Source of the DNA: Methanoculleus sp.
Lineage (GTDB): Archaea; Halobacteriota; Methanomicrobia; Methanomicrobiales; Methanoculleaceae
Length of the DNA stretch: 23,945 nt
Reading direction: 5' to 3'
NCBI GenBank assembly: GCA_023230425.1
Contig: JALNXI010000003.1
Span: 1-23,945, forward strand
The translations under genes and the position numbers were made by a program. Below, piece by piece: positions 14,969 to 22,663 of this stretch. The notes below the pieces were generated by a model. The model was not told the origin of the DNA, searched no databases, and was given only the letters and a program-made list of their open reading frames with translations. Within the stretch, counting starts at the first letter, position 1. Each line of letters starts with the position of its first letter.

Positions 14969-15637
14969 ATGGTCGCGACCCTTCTCTTCTCCATCCTGCT
15001 CGCCGCCGTTGTCATCCTCCTCGCGATTCTCCTTGCTCTCTACCTGATCCCGGTGACCGTCTCGACGGTCGCCGACTGCAGACGGGAGAGCGCCCGGGCG
15101 ACGGCAATCGTAGCCTGGGGCATCGTGGGGGCGAGGGTCCGGGTCACCGGCGGGGTGCAGGTGTTCGAGGTCCTCCTCGCCGGCCGCCCGATCATGACCC
15201 GGGATCTCGCAAAAATAGCCGCCGCCCCGCCGGAGAAGAAGGCAGAGGAGAGGAGACCGGCCCTTCCGTTGAGAGAATACATCGACGCCGCCGGCGACCT
15301 CTGGCCCCATCTCCAGAGGATCCTCGCTGCCGTTTACCGGTCCCTCTACCTCGAGACGCTCCGGGGAGATATCACCCTCGGTCTCGAGAGCCCCGCTGAT
15401 ACGGGCGTCGTCTACGGCTACTGCACCGCCGTCCGCTACGCCCTCTGGCCGGCGGAGGCAATCGACTTCGTGATGACCCCGGTCTTCGACCATGAGATCT
15501 TCGAAGGCACCTTCACGCTCCGGATGCAGATCCGCCGCCCGCTCCTGATCGTCGTCGCGGTCGTGAGAGTTCTTCTGCAGAAACCGGTCCGGCAGCGGCT
15601 CCGCCAGGTATCAGGGAGAGGTGCTCCGGGTGCGTGA
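14969..15637 (+). CDS. DUF2953 (YtfI-like) membrane-anchored protein
   Basis: An N-terminal membrane helix (LLFSILLAAVVILLAILLALYLIPV) is followed by a soluble region with LRGDITLGLESPADTGVVYGYCTAVRYAL, the characteristic block of DUF2953. The C-terminal region has another weakly hydrophobic stretch (RPLLIVVAVVRVLL). In Bacillus the DUF2953 gene ytfI sits next to the GerW-family gene ytfJ, so the pairing here repeats a known neighbourhood in a different domain of life. It starts 21 bases after the GerW-like gene and overlaps the next one. No catalytic residues are evident. Function is unknown; a membrane partner of GerW is a reasonable guess. Confidence 0.8.
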   Translation: MVATLLFSILLAAVVILLAILLALYLIPVTVSTVADCRRESARATAIVAWGIVGARVRVTGGVQVFEVLLAGRPIMTRDLAKIAAAPPEKKAEERRPALPLREYIDAAGDLWPHLQRILAAVYRSLYLETLRGDITLGLESPADTGVVYGYCTAVRYALWPAEAIDFVMTPVFDHEIFEGTFTLRMQIRRPLLIVVAVVRVLLQKPVRQRLRQVSGRGAPGA

Positions 15638-15899
15638 GGAGAAGGAGAGCGGCGCCCCCGACCTCGTCGTCGGCGGCGCCCGGAAGATCGGCGGCCGGTG
15701 CATCATCCCCATCATCAGGGCGCTCGTTGTGCGGCGGGAGGGGGGCGCCGCGGTCAGCCTGACGCCGGTTGCGCTGCTCTTCGCCGAAGGAGAGGTCGAG
15801 TACCTGACCCTCCTCCCGGGAGCGCCCCCGGGAACCGGAGATGCGATCGGCACGCTTCGCGACGATATCGAGCGGGAAAAAGAGAAGTGCGCGGGGTAG
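15630..15899 (+). CDS. Small GerW-like protein lacking the glycine loop
   Basis: The product of about 89 residues contains GGRCIIPIIRALVVRREGGAAVSLTPVALLFAEGEVEYLTLLP. This lines up with GDRVIIPVAEFGFG...ISAVALIIV...IQVISL of the GerW-like protein two genes upstream, but without the long Gly/Ser loop. I read it as a reduced paralogue, which is inference from pattern and not an alignment score. GTG 15630 is preferred because GAGGTG (15618-15623) lies six bases upstream; GTG 15621 is possible. It overlaps the DUF2953 gene by eight bases, so the two are probably translated together. Its stop is seven bases from the convergent permease gene. Confidence 0.7.
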   Translation: MREEKESGAPDLVVGGARKIGGRCIIPIIRALVVRREGGAAVSLTPVALLFAEGEVEYLTLLPGAPPGTGDAIGTLRDDIEREKEKCAG

Positions 15900-15906
15900 A
15901 TCACCG

Positions 15907-17061
15907 TCACTCGTGGCGAAGCGCCTGGATCGGGTTTAACTGCGCCGCCTTCCAGGCCGGGTAGAGGCCGGAGGCCGCGCTCGTGAAGATGCCGAACGCC
16001 ATCCCGAAGACGATGTAGAGGAGACTCGTCGGGTTGAAGAGGTAATCCGGGTTCTCGACGATGACCGCCGTTATCACGTACCCGGCACCGAAACTGAGCG
16101 CCCCCCCGATGACGGCACCCACAACCCCGAGGATCAGGGCCTCGTAGATGAACATACGCATCACCTCGTGCCGGCGGGTGCCGATGCTCCGCAGAACGCC
16201 GATCTCCTTGATCCGTTCCGTGACCGACATCAGCATCACGTTCAGGATCGAGACCCCGGCGACAAGGAGCGATATCGCACCGATGCCCAACAAGAAGACC
16301 GTGATCGAGTCGGCGGCCGCAAAGACGCTTTCGAGGATCGCCTTTGTGTCCATAACGCTGACGACATCCTCCCGCCGGTTCATCTTCTGCTCGATCGACT
16401 CCTTGACCGCGTCAAGGTCGTTGATGTCCCGGACCTTCACGACCACCTGGTCGTACTCGTCCTCGTCGTAGTGTCTCGAGTACCAGGAGTAGGGCACGAT
16501 GATGGCGTAGTCCGGGTTGATGTCGAACCCCATCCCCCGCTCCTTGAGCACGCCAACCACCCGGAGGGTCTCGCCGTCGATCGTGACCCGAGCGCCGAGT
16601 TTCAGGCCGGTCTCCTTGCTCATCTCGGCAAGCTGGCTCCCGATCATGCATCCGGTGCCTGTGTCCCTCGGGTAGGCTCCCGCCTCCTTCTCGAGCAGGA
16701 GAGGAATATCCCCGGCAGGCATCGCGTAGATCATGGCGCCTCCCCTCTTTTCGCCCACGGACATCTTATCGAAAGTGCTCGCGAACGGTATCGTTATGAC
16801 CCGGTTAGCGCCGGCCGCCCGGGTGATATCGTCAACCTGCCGTTTGGTGAGTTTGTCGCCGCCTGTACCACTCATCGCCGGGGAGACGACGATTGTATCG
16901 CCGACGTCGCTGACCATATCGTTGAACATGAGACCGATGCTGTTGCCAAGGATACCCATCGTGGCGATCGCGACGACGCCGATGACGATCCCGGTGACTG
17001 CAAGGGCCGAGCGGAGCCAGTGGCGGCTGACGTTCCGGCGGGCGAGGTCGAGGAAGGTCAT
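15907..17061 (-). CDS. ABC transporter permease, MacB/FtsX type
   Basis: The 384-residue protein has one N-terminal membrane helix (LRSALAVTGIVIGVVAIATMGI), an extracytoplasmic MacB-PCD-like domain of about 220 residues, and three C-terminal helices with the FtsX signature (SILNVMLMSVTERIKEIGVLRSIGTRR). It ends in PIQALRHE, typical of this type. Such permeases use ATP to move or extract substrates at the membrane surface (lipoproteins, peptides, antibiotics) rather than classic import. The ATG overlaps the stop of the ATPase gene by four bases, so the two form one transporter. Confidence 0.93.
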   Translation of the reverse strand: MTFLDLARRNVSRHWLRSALAVTGIVIGVVAIATMGILGNSIGLMFNDMVSDVGDTIVVSPAMSGTGGDKLTKRQVDDITRAAGANRVITIPFASTFDKMSVGEKRGGAMIYAMPAGDIPLLLEKEAGAYPRDTGTGCMIGSQLAEMSKETGLKLGARVTIDGETLRVVGVLKERGMGFDINPDYAIIVPYSWYSRHYDEDEYDQVVVKVRDINDLDAVKESIEQKMNRREDVVSVMDTKAILESVFAAADSITVFLLGIGAISLLVAGVSILNVMLMSVTERIKEIGVLRSIGTRRHEVMRMFIYEALILGVVGAVIGGALSFGAGYVITAVIVENPDYLFNPTSLLYIVFGMAFGIFTSAASGLYPAWKAAQLNPIQALRHE

Positions 17062-17726
17062 GCCAGCCTCCCGTCCACCATCTGGATCGTCCGGTCGGCG
17101 TACTCGGTCATCCGGGGGTCGTGGGTGACCATGACGACGGTCTTGCCCTCCTCGCGGTTCATCCGGGCGAGGAGGTCCATGATCGCCGTCCCGGTCTTTG
17201 TGTCCAGATTCCCGGTCGGCTCATCGCAGAGGAGGAAATCCGGATCATTCACGAGCGCCCGGGCGATTGCCACCCGCTGCTGCTGCCCGCCTGAGAGTTC
17301 GCCGGGTTTGTGGGTGAAATGCGACTCAGTGATCCCCACCGCCCGCAGGACCTCATGCGCCCGCTCCCGGGACCCGTTCCGCCGGCCTTTCAGGATGAGC
17401 GGGTACTCGACGTTCTCGACCACCGACAGCAACGGGATGAGGTTGAACTGCTGGAAGATGAACCCGATGTGGTCCCGCCGCATAAGGGTCAGTTCGTCAT
17501 CGTCCATCCCGCTGATCCGCTTTCCGGCGATGGTGACCTCTCCGGAGGTCGGGACGTCGAGCGAACCCATGATGTTTAAGAGCGTCGATTTCCCCGACCC
17601 GGAGGGGCCCATGATCAGGACGAACTCGCCCTTCTCGATCGCGAGATCGATACCGGCGAGCGCCGTGATGTCGCCGGCCGGGAGGGGATAGACCTTCGTG
17701 ACCGCGTCGAAACTGATGACCGGCAT
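17058..17726 (-). CDS. ABC transporter ATP-binding protein, MacB/LolD type
   Basis: The 222-residue ATPase has Walker A GPSGSGKST (40-48), Q-loop FQQFNLIPLLSVVENVEYPL, signature LSGGQQQR (144-151), Walker B FLLCDEPTGNLD (164-175) and the switch His202 in VMVTHD. The Q-loop region and length are those of the LolD/MacB group. It lies five bases after the secreted CARDB-like gene and overlaps the permease gene, so the three are probably expressed together. Confidence 0.96.
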   Translation of the reverse strand: MPVISFDAVTKVYPLPAGDITALAGIDLAIEKGEFVLIMGPSGSGKSTLLNIMGSLDVPTSGEVTIAGKRISGMDDDELTLMRRDHIGFIFQQFNLIPLLSVVENVEYPLILKGRRNGSRERAHEVLRAVGITESHFTHKPGELSGGQQQRVAIARALVNDPDFLLCDEPTGNLDTKTGTAIMDLLARMNREEGKTVVMVTHDPRMTEYADRTIQMVDGRLA

Positions 17727-17731
17727 CGTCG

Positions 17732-18871
17732 TTACTTCCGTCTCCAGGAGTAGTAGATAGCCCCGGCTATACCGAGCGCGACAAGCGCGACGACGATTAT
17801 GCCGGCGAGCGGTATCCCGCCGTCCCGCTCTTCAAGAGGCGCCGCCGCCGTGCCGCCGGCGACCCCGACCATCGTGGTCGTCGTGTAGCGGTTCCCGTCG
17901 TCGTCCCGGTACTCGACGACGATCGGAACCTCCGTTACGTTCGCATCGGCCCGGAACGTCACCTCGAACGAGGACATGTCATCGGGGTCGAGGGTGCCCA
18001 CAACGTAGACCCGGAACGGGTCGGTGGGGACTGCGGGCGCACCGGGAGTGACGAGCACCGAGCGTGCGGACTCCAGGCCCGCGTTGGATATATCGCCCAC
18101 GATCCGGTACCCGCCAGCCTCGGGCGTGACCTCGACGTTGGTGACGACGGGATCTGCCTGCCGTTTATCCTCGCCGAAGACGACCGGCAGAGTGAGGTCA
18201 GCGGTGTGGGTGTTGATGCCGTTACGCCAGACCACCTGGAAGGTGACGGTCGTCTCCGCTGCCGGGGTCAGGTTGAAGACGGCGGTCCCGGAGCCATCAG
18301 ACGCCAGAGCGCCGATGAACGCTCCGGTCGGCGTGACGGTAAAGTCCGTCCCCTGCGGGATCACCTGGACGCCGGAGGCGGCGTTCGGGCGGGGATTGCC
18401 GACACGGACGGCTATCTCGGCCGTCCGGCCTCCGGAGAAGGCGTCCGGTTTTTTGATCACCGACGCACTGAGCGGGGTGTCCTCGACCTGGACCGGGACC
18501 GGGTAGCGGAGGCTGCCGGCGTTGACGAAGTCAAGGACAAACACGGGATAGAACGTTCCCTCCCCGCCGTCAGCCCGGACGGTGAAGGTGAACGTCTTTG
18601 CGTTCCCGGCACCGATCTCCCCGACCGACGGGTAGGAGTCGCTTAAGCCCACGACCCCGCTGCCGTAGAGCCGGGCGCTCTTGATCGAGACGGGGTCGGC
18701 ACCGTTGTTCTGGATCGTCACCGTGAGCGTCCCGGTGTCGCCCTTCATCAGGACAGAGGGGTCGATAGCGGAGGAGGTCACGGCGATGTCGGCAGGCCCT
18801 GCAGAGGCCGGTATGGCGACCACTGCGACGGCGCAGAGGAGCGAAATGATAGTCAGGTGAAGGAGTTTCAT
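17732..18871 (-). CDS. Secreted CARDB/COG1361-like protein with C-terminal membrane anchor
   Basis: MKLLHLTIISLLCAVAVVAIPASA is a signal peptide. The mature part holds beta-rich repeats of the kind found in CARDB/NEW3 domains (GDTGTLTVTIQNNGADPVSIKSARLY, SVGEIGAGNAKTFTFTVRA, then similar blocks). A membrane helix follows (GIPLAGIIVVALVALGIAGAIYYSW) with a short basic tail. The protein therefore sits outside the cell, anchored at its C-terminus. The ATG was chosen over the longer frame because the signal peptide begins there and GGGTGG lies about eight bases upstream. It is one base from the YIP1 stop and five bases before the ATPase gene. It could present or receive the substrate of the exporter; that is inference. 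Confidence 0.85.
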   Translation of the reverse strand: MKLLHLTIISLLCAVAVVAIPASAGPADIAVTSSAIDPSVLMKGDTGTLTVTIQNNGADPVSIKSARLYGSGVVGLSDSYPSVGEIGAGNAKTFTFTVRADGGEGTFYPVFVLDFVNAGSLRYPVPVQVEDTPLSASVIKKPDAFSGGRTAEIAVRVGNPRPNAASGVQVIPQGTDFTVTPTGAFIGALASDGSGTAVFNLTPAAETTVTFQVVWRNGINTHTADLTLPVVFGEDKRQADPVVTNVEVTPEAGGYRIVGDISNAGLESARSVLVTPGAPAVPTDPFRVYVVGTLDPDDMSSFEVTFRADANVTEVPIVVEYRDDDGNRYTTTTMVGVAGGTAAAPLEERDGGIPLAGIIVVALVALGIAGAIYYSWRRK

Positions 18872-18872
18872 C

Positions 18873-19529
18873 TTACAGCCACCCGACGAGTGTGATGAGG
18901 ATATAGGCAATATAGAGCGCCACCGGTATCCCGACGGTGAGAGCCGCGTCCCGCGTGGAGAGATTGCGCGCGTATTTCATGCCGAAGATCCAGATGTTCG
19001 CGCTCCAGAGAACGAAGAGGATGCCCAGGAGGCCGGCGATCTGTGTCAGGGGGTCGGCCGCAATTATGCCTGTCAGGCTCTCGGATATCTCCGCGATCTG
19101 CTCGGGGTTTGTTACCGGGGGGATTGTCAGGTTCGATATGACCTGGTAGGAGAAGGCAGTCCCGATGATGCCCCCGAAGATCAGGGGCAGGAGACCGTAG
19201 CCCGTAAACTCCAGCGTCCGCGTGAACGATCCTTTGCCCTTGAAGAGCATCGAGAAGATGTAGAAGACAGCGGCGCAGATGATCCATGCCAGGAATCCCC
19301 CGATGACGCCACCGACCACGGCGAAAGCCACCCCGATCGCCCCGAAGGCCTGCGCTTCCGCGGGCAGTATGGCGATGACCATATTCACTGCCAGCGCGGC
19401 CGCGACAGCACTGATAAGCCCGTAGACGAGCACGATCAGCGCCGGTATCTTCAGGCCCGGCTCGTCCTGCATACGTTCCTCGAAGAAACGCCCGGGGTCG
19501 AGCAGCACCCGGATAGATCCAGTATTCAT
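18873..19529 (-). CDS. YIP1 family membrane protein
   Basis: The 218-residue protein starts MNTGSIRVLLDPGRFFEERM, the short cytoplasmic lead typical of prokaryotic YIP1-family proteins. About five membrane helices follow, with a hydrophilic loop around residues 130-160 (NLTIPPVTNPEQIAEISESL). The conserved FTRTLEFTGYGLLPLIFGGIIGT block is present. The biochemical role of prokaryotic members is unknown. ATG 19547 is an alternative leaderless start; I chose 19529 for its fit to the family and a GAGG about 11 bases upstream. It is the first gene of the YIP1-CARDB-ABC operon. Confidence 0.82.
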   Translation of the reverse strand: MNTGSIRVLLDPGRFFEERMQDEPGLKIPALIVLVYGLISAVAAALAVNMVIAILPAEAQAFGAIGVAFAVVGGVIGGFLAWIICAAVFYIFSMLFKGKGSFTRTLEFTGYGLLPLIFGGIIGTAFSYQVISNLTIPPVTNPEQIAEISESLTGIIAADPLTQIAGLLGILFVLWSANIWIFGMKYARNLSTRDAALTVGIPVALYIAYILITLVGWL

Positions 19530-19567
19530 GACGATTGTGCCTCGCATACCCGTAGCAGGCGAGAGGG

Positions 19568-19574
19568 GATAAAC
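19568..19574 (-). promoter_or_regulatory. TATA box of the YIP1-ABC operon
   Basis: The minus strand reads AAAAAGTTTATCCCC, A/T-rich in a GC-rich setting. Transcription would start near 19546, just at or before the two candidate ATGs. Confidence 0.45.
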
Positions 19575-19606
19575 TTTTTCAGGGACGGGAATCCGGGACA
19601 ACACGG

Positions 19607-19642
19607 ATTTGCGCGAAAAGGACGGTTATTTTCGTCGCAAAT
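19607..19642. promoter_or_regulatory. A/T-rich hairpin upstream of the YIP1 operon promoter
   Basis: ATTTGCGCGAAAA (19607-19619) pairs with TTTTCG-T-CGCAAAT (19629-19642): thirteen pairs, one bulged T, and a nine-base loop. It lies about 35 bases upstream of the TATA box on the minus strand, where archaeal regulators often bind. On the plus strand it is followed by TTTTCTTC and could instead act as a terminator-like structure. The role is inferred. Confidence 0.4.
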
Positions 19643-19742
19643 TTTCTTCAGGCGGATGAAATGCCGGGTGGCTGTATTGTTGGTAACCCAGTTCCGATCG
19701 TGGTAGTACTCCAGGGCAACTATGCATCGCAGATGTCCGGGG

Positions 19743-19850
19743 TTACCTCACGCAGAAGTGCGCGAAGGACGCGAAGTCTGTGGAGTTCCTGCCTCCCTTC
19801 GTGAACTTCCGCGTGAAGCAACTCATGCTGTGTGAGACCCACACGGGGCT
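19743..19850. repeat. Second copy of the CGCGTGA-type intergenic repeat
   Basis: ACTTCCGCGTGAAGCAAC (19805-19822) matches 2091-2108 at 17 of 18 bases. The upstream GCGCGAAGGACGCGAAG block resembles the GGCGCGAAGAGGG arm near 2.07 kb, and a short TGTG-rich tail follows in both. The rest of 19643-20138 is GC-rich with small palindromes such as CCTCCGGAGG (20009-20018), and I see no credible gene in it. Confidence 0.5.
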
Positions 19851-20138
19851 ATGCAAGAGGCTGCACGCATGAAAACGGCCTCTCCTCAGGCTTGTCCCCG
19901 GGCAGTGGACCGTGGTGGGAATCACCCCGGGGGGAGGGGACCTGGGAGGGGACTCGCCCCCACCCCCGCAGGCGGGTACCCGTACGTTCTTCCTCAAAGC
20001 CCCCGCTCCCTCCGGAGGAGGGACGGTGCATGGGGATATCCGGGAAAATCCGTGCCCGGGGACGCAAACTCCCGGGTGGTGCGAAACACGATCGATGATC
20101 TCCTCCGGTGAAAGTGCTGGTAATTGAGAATCGATGCA

Positions 20139-20813
20139 CTAGAGGTGCCCGAGCTCTTTGAGGCTCACGTAGCCTTTTTTCGTGACGATGACGTGGTCGA
20201 GCACCCGTATGCCGAGGATTGACCCGGCCTCGACGAGTTGCCGGGTGATGCTAATGTCCTGGGTGGAGGGCTCCAGGGTGCCTGACGGGTGGTTGTGGGC
20301 CAGGATAACCGAGGCGGCGCGGTCGGTGATCGCCTCGGCAAAGACCTCCCGGGGGTGGACGAGACTCTGGTTCAGGATCCCGACGGTGACAATCCGACGT
20401 TCGATCACCTCGCCGGCACCGTTGAGTGTTATGCAGAAGAAGTACTCCTGTTTCCTGTCCCGCCACTCGGCGACCAGCGGGAGCACGTCCCCGGGACAGG
20501 CGATCCGGCTCCCCGAGACGCCGTCGTCCGCGAGGTAACGCCGCCCGAGTTCGAAGCAGGCCATGATCTCGCAGGCTTTCGCCGCTCCGACGCCTTCTAT
20601 AGCGAGGAGGGCGTCATACGATGGGCTGCCTTCGGCATCCCTCAGGTACCGTTCGACGTCCCCGGCGACCTGCGAGACGTCACGCCCCTTTATGCCCCGC
20701 CCGAGGAGGAGAGCGATCAGTTCGGCATCGCTGAGCGCCTGGGGTCCTCGCGTTGCCAGTTTCTCACGCGGACGATCGCGGTTCGGAATATCGCGCATCT
20801 TCTTCATGCCCAT
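20139..20813 (-). CDS. radC: RadC family JAB-domain protein
   Basis: An N-terminal helix-hairpin-helix region (LLAIEGVGAAKACEIMACFELGRR, 69-92) precedes the MPN+/JAB domain with HNHPSG (His173, His175) and Asp186 in EPSTQD, the zinc ligands of a JAMM metallopeptidase fold. This is the RadC architecture at the usual length (224 residues). The name reflects an old link to repair; the activity of RadC proteins is unsettled. The longer upstream frame was rejected: ATG 20813 has GGAGG five bases upstream and matches the family start. A TATA box lies at 20858-20866 on this strand. It is a single gene, divergent from the TPR gene. Confidence 0.93.
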   Translation of the reverse strand: MGMKKMRDIPNRDRPREKLATRGPQALSDAELIALLLGRGIKGRDVSQVAGDVERYLRDAEGSPSYDALLAIEGVGAAKACEIMACFELGRRYLADDGVSGSRIACPGDVLPLVAEWRDRKQEYFFCITLNGAGEVIERRIVTVGILNQSLVHPREVFAEAITDRAASVILAHNHPSGTLEPSTQDISITRQLVEAGSILGIRVLDHVIVTKKGYVSLKELGHL

Positions 20814-20857
20814 TCGGTCCTCCGGGTTACTCAGATTCCCGATTTTGATCCCGGAGC

Positions 20858-20866
20858 ATGTATATG
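20858..20866 (-). promoter_or_regulatory. TATA box of the radC-like gene
   Basis: The minus strand reads ACATATACATG about 50 bases before the ATG, giving a leader of roughly 25 bases that contains the GGAGG ribosome binding site. Confidence 0.45.
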
Positions 20867-20947
20867 TTGCCAATCGATCCCACACACCGGACGGGTGCAG
20901 TGCCGGAAAAGGAGAAGCGAAAGGGGAAAATTCTTCCCCAGGTCGGG

Positions 20948-20956
20948 GAATTTATC
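20948..20956 (+). promoter_or_regulatory. Possible TATA box of the TPR gene
   Basis: GGAATTTATCC is the best A/T-rich block before the TPR coding region. It predicts a start near 20979 and a leader of about 27 bases to the GTG at 21006. Confidence 0.3.
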
Positions 20957-21005
20957 CGGAACTCTATCGAAATCCTTTTGCCTGAAGACCGCTATCACTC
21001 ACGAA

Positions 21006-22655
21006 GTGGAACTTCCCTGGAAGAGCGCTGAGGCCTGGTGCAGGAAGGGGCGGACGTACGGTGAGCGTGGGCAGTACGACCGGGCGATCGAGTGCTACGA
21101 CCGGGCGATAAACCTGGATGCCAACGCTACCGCGGCCTGGTACCAAAAAGGAATCGCCCTCACTACCACCGGGCGCCACCTGGAGGCTGCCGAATGCTTC
21201 GACCAGACCATCAGGCTCGACCCGACCTCTGCCCGATCCTGGTACGCCCGGGGACAGGTGCTCTACAACCTCCAGGAGTACCAGGAGGCAGCCGAGTACT
21301 GCGGCCAGGCGGTAAAACTCGCACCCGACTCTGCAAGTGCCTGGCTCACCCGGGGGCATGCCTTCAAGAATATGGGGCGAATCCCTGACGCGATCGCCTG
21401 CTACGATCGGGTCGTCACCATCGAGCCGGGCCGAATCGAGGCCTGGCTCGCCCGCGGAACGGCGCTTGCCAACGAGCGCCGGTACGACAGAGCGATCGAC
21501 TGTTACGACCGGGTCATCGCGCTCGACCCCGAAAACGCCGGTGCCTGGTACGCCAGGGGGACGATGCAGATCCTCCTCGCCCGCTACGGCGATGCGCTCG
21601 CCTCATTTGACCGGGCCGTCACCATCGACCCGAACCACGCCGATACCTGGTACACCCGGGGATGCACGCTTGCGGCGCTCCAGCGCTATGACGAAGCCGT
21701 CGGGTGCTTCGACCGGGCGATCGCCCTCCGTCCCGATGACGCCGATGCCTGGTACAACCGCGGCCGGGCACTACAGCACCTGGAACACTACGAGGAGGCG
21801 CTCGTCTGCTATGACCGGGCGTTCCGGATCAGGCCAGATCATACCGGGATCTGGTACCAGAAGGGCATGGCGCTGAAGAGGCTGAGGCGCTACGACATCG
21901 CGCTCGCCTGTTTTGACCGGGCGCTCAGGGAGAACACCGCTGATCCGGAGATATGGTACCAGAAGGGCTTTCTCCTCTTTACCCAGAAGCGCTACGAGGA
22001 GGCGATCGAGTGCTTCGACCTGGCGCTCAGGATCCGGGCCGACCACACGGACGCATGCTACTATCGGGGCGAGAGTTACTACGCCCTCAGGAACTACGAG
22101 GCAGCGACGGCCTGCTACCAGGCCGTGGTCCGGATGACGCCAGAGAACGCCGTCGCCTGGAACAACTACGGAAACGCGCTCTACCGACTCGAGCGCTATG
22201 AAGAGGCGCTCGTCTGCTACGAGCGGGCGCTCGGGATCGACCCGGAGAACCAGAGGGTCTGGAGCAACAAGGCAAACGTCCTCTCGATCCTCACGCACTA
22301 CGACAAGGCGCTCGTCTGCTACGACCAGGAACTCCGGGCGCACCCGGAGAATGCGGACGCGTGGCATAACAAAGGCCTTGCGCTCTTCATCCTCGGGCGC
22401 TACGGCGAAGCCCTTGCCTGCTATACGCGGGCGCTCGAGGCCGATCCTGCGAGGGCTGAAGTCTGGAGCATGAAGGGGAACGCCCTCGTGATCCTGGAGC
22501 GCTCTGGAGAGGCGCTCGACTGCTATGACCGGGCGCTCGCCGCGAACCCCGATGATGCCGACGCGCTCAAGGGGAAGGCGATGGCCCTTATTTACCTCGA
22601 CCGATCCGCCGAGGCGGTCAAATGTTACGAGAGGCTGAAGCGGCTGAAGCGGTGA
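21006..22655 (+). CDS. Protein of 16 tandem tetratricopeptide repeats
   Basis: From residue 6 to the end, the 549-residue protein is an unbroken run of 16 units of 34 residues, each with the TPR pattern AWY-x-(K/R)G-x-AL, RY-x-EA and CYDRA-x-x-x-P. The last unit is slightly shortened (ERLKRLKR). No signal peptide, membrane helix or catalytic domain is present, so it is probably a cytoplasmic scaffold or partner-binding protein. TPR arrays of this kind are common in methanogens. The open frame extends far upstream, antisense to the radC-like gene. GTG 21006 is the only reasonable start close to the first repeat and has no clear ribosome binding site. The partner is unknown. Confidence 0.88.
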   Translation: MELPWKSAEAWCRKGRTYGERGQYDRAIECYDRAINLDANATAAWYQKGIALTTTGRHLEAAECFDQTIRLDPTSARSWYARGQVLYNLQEYQEAAEYCGQAVKLAPDSASAWLTRGHAFKNMGRIPDAIACYDRVVTIEPGRIEAWLARGTALANERRYDRAIDCYDRVIALDPENAGAWYARGTMQILLARYGDALASFDRAVTIDPNHADTWYTRGCTLAALQRYDEAVGCFDRAIALRPDDADAWYNRGRALQHLEHYEEALVCYDRAFRIRPDHTGIWYQKGMALKRLRRYDIALACFDRALRENTADPEIWYQKGFLLFTQKRYEEAIECFDLALRIRADHTDACYYRGESYYALRNYEAATACYQAVVRMTPENAVAWNNYGNALYRLERYEEALVCYERALGIDPENQRVWSNKANVLSILTHYDKALVCYDQELRAHPENADAWHNKGLALFILGRYGEALACYTRALEADPARAEVWSMKGNALVILERSGEALDCYDRALAANPDDADALKGKAMALIYLDRSAEAVKCYERLKRLKR

Positions 22656-22663
22656 GCGGGGTG

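Noticed and set aside
19832..20127. Several overlapping 60-95-residue frames in the 19.8-20.1 kb gap
   Set aside because: Pro/Gly/Arg-rich translations of GC-rich DNA in all frames, with no start signals or family pattern.
20289..21005. Upstream extension of the TPR frame as part of the protein
   Set aside because: It is antisense to the radC-like gene and has no TPR pattern; coding begins near GTG 21006.
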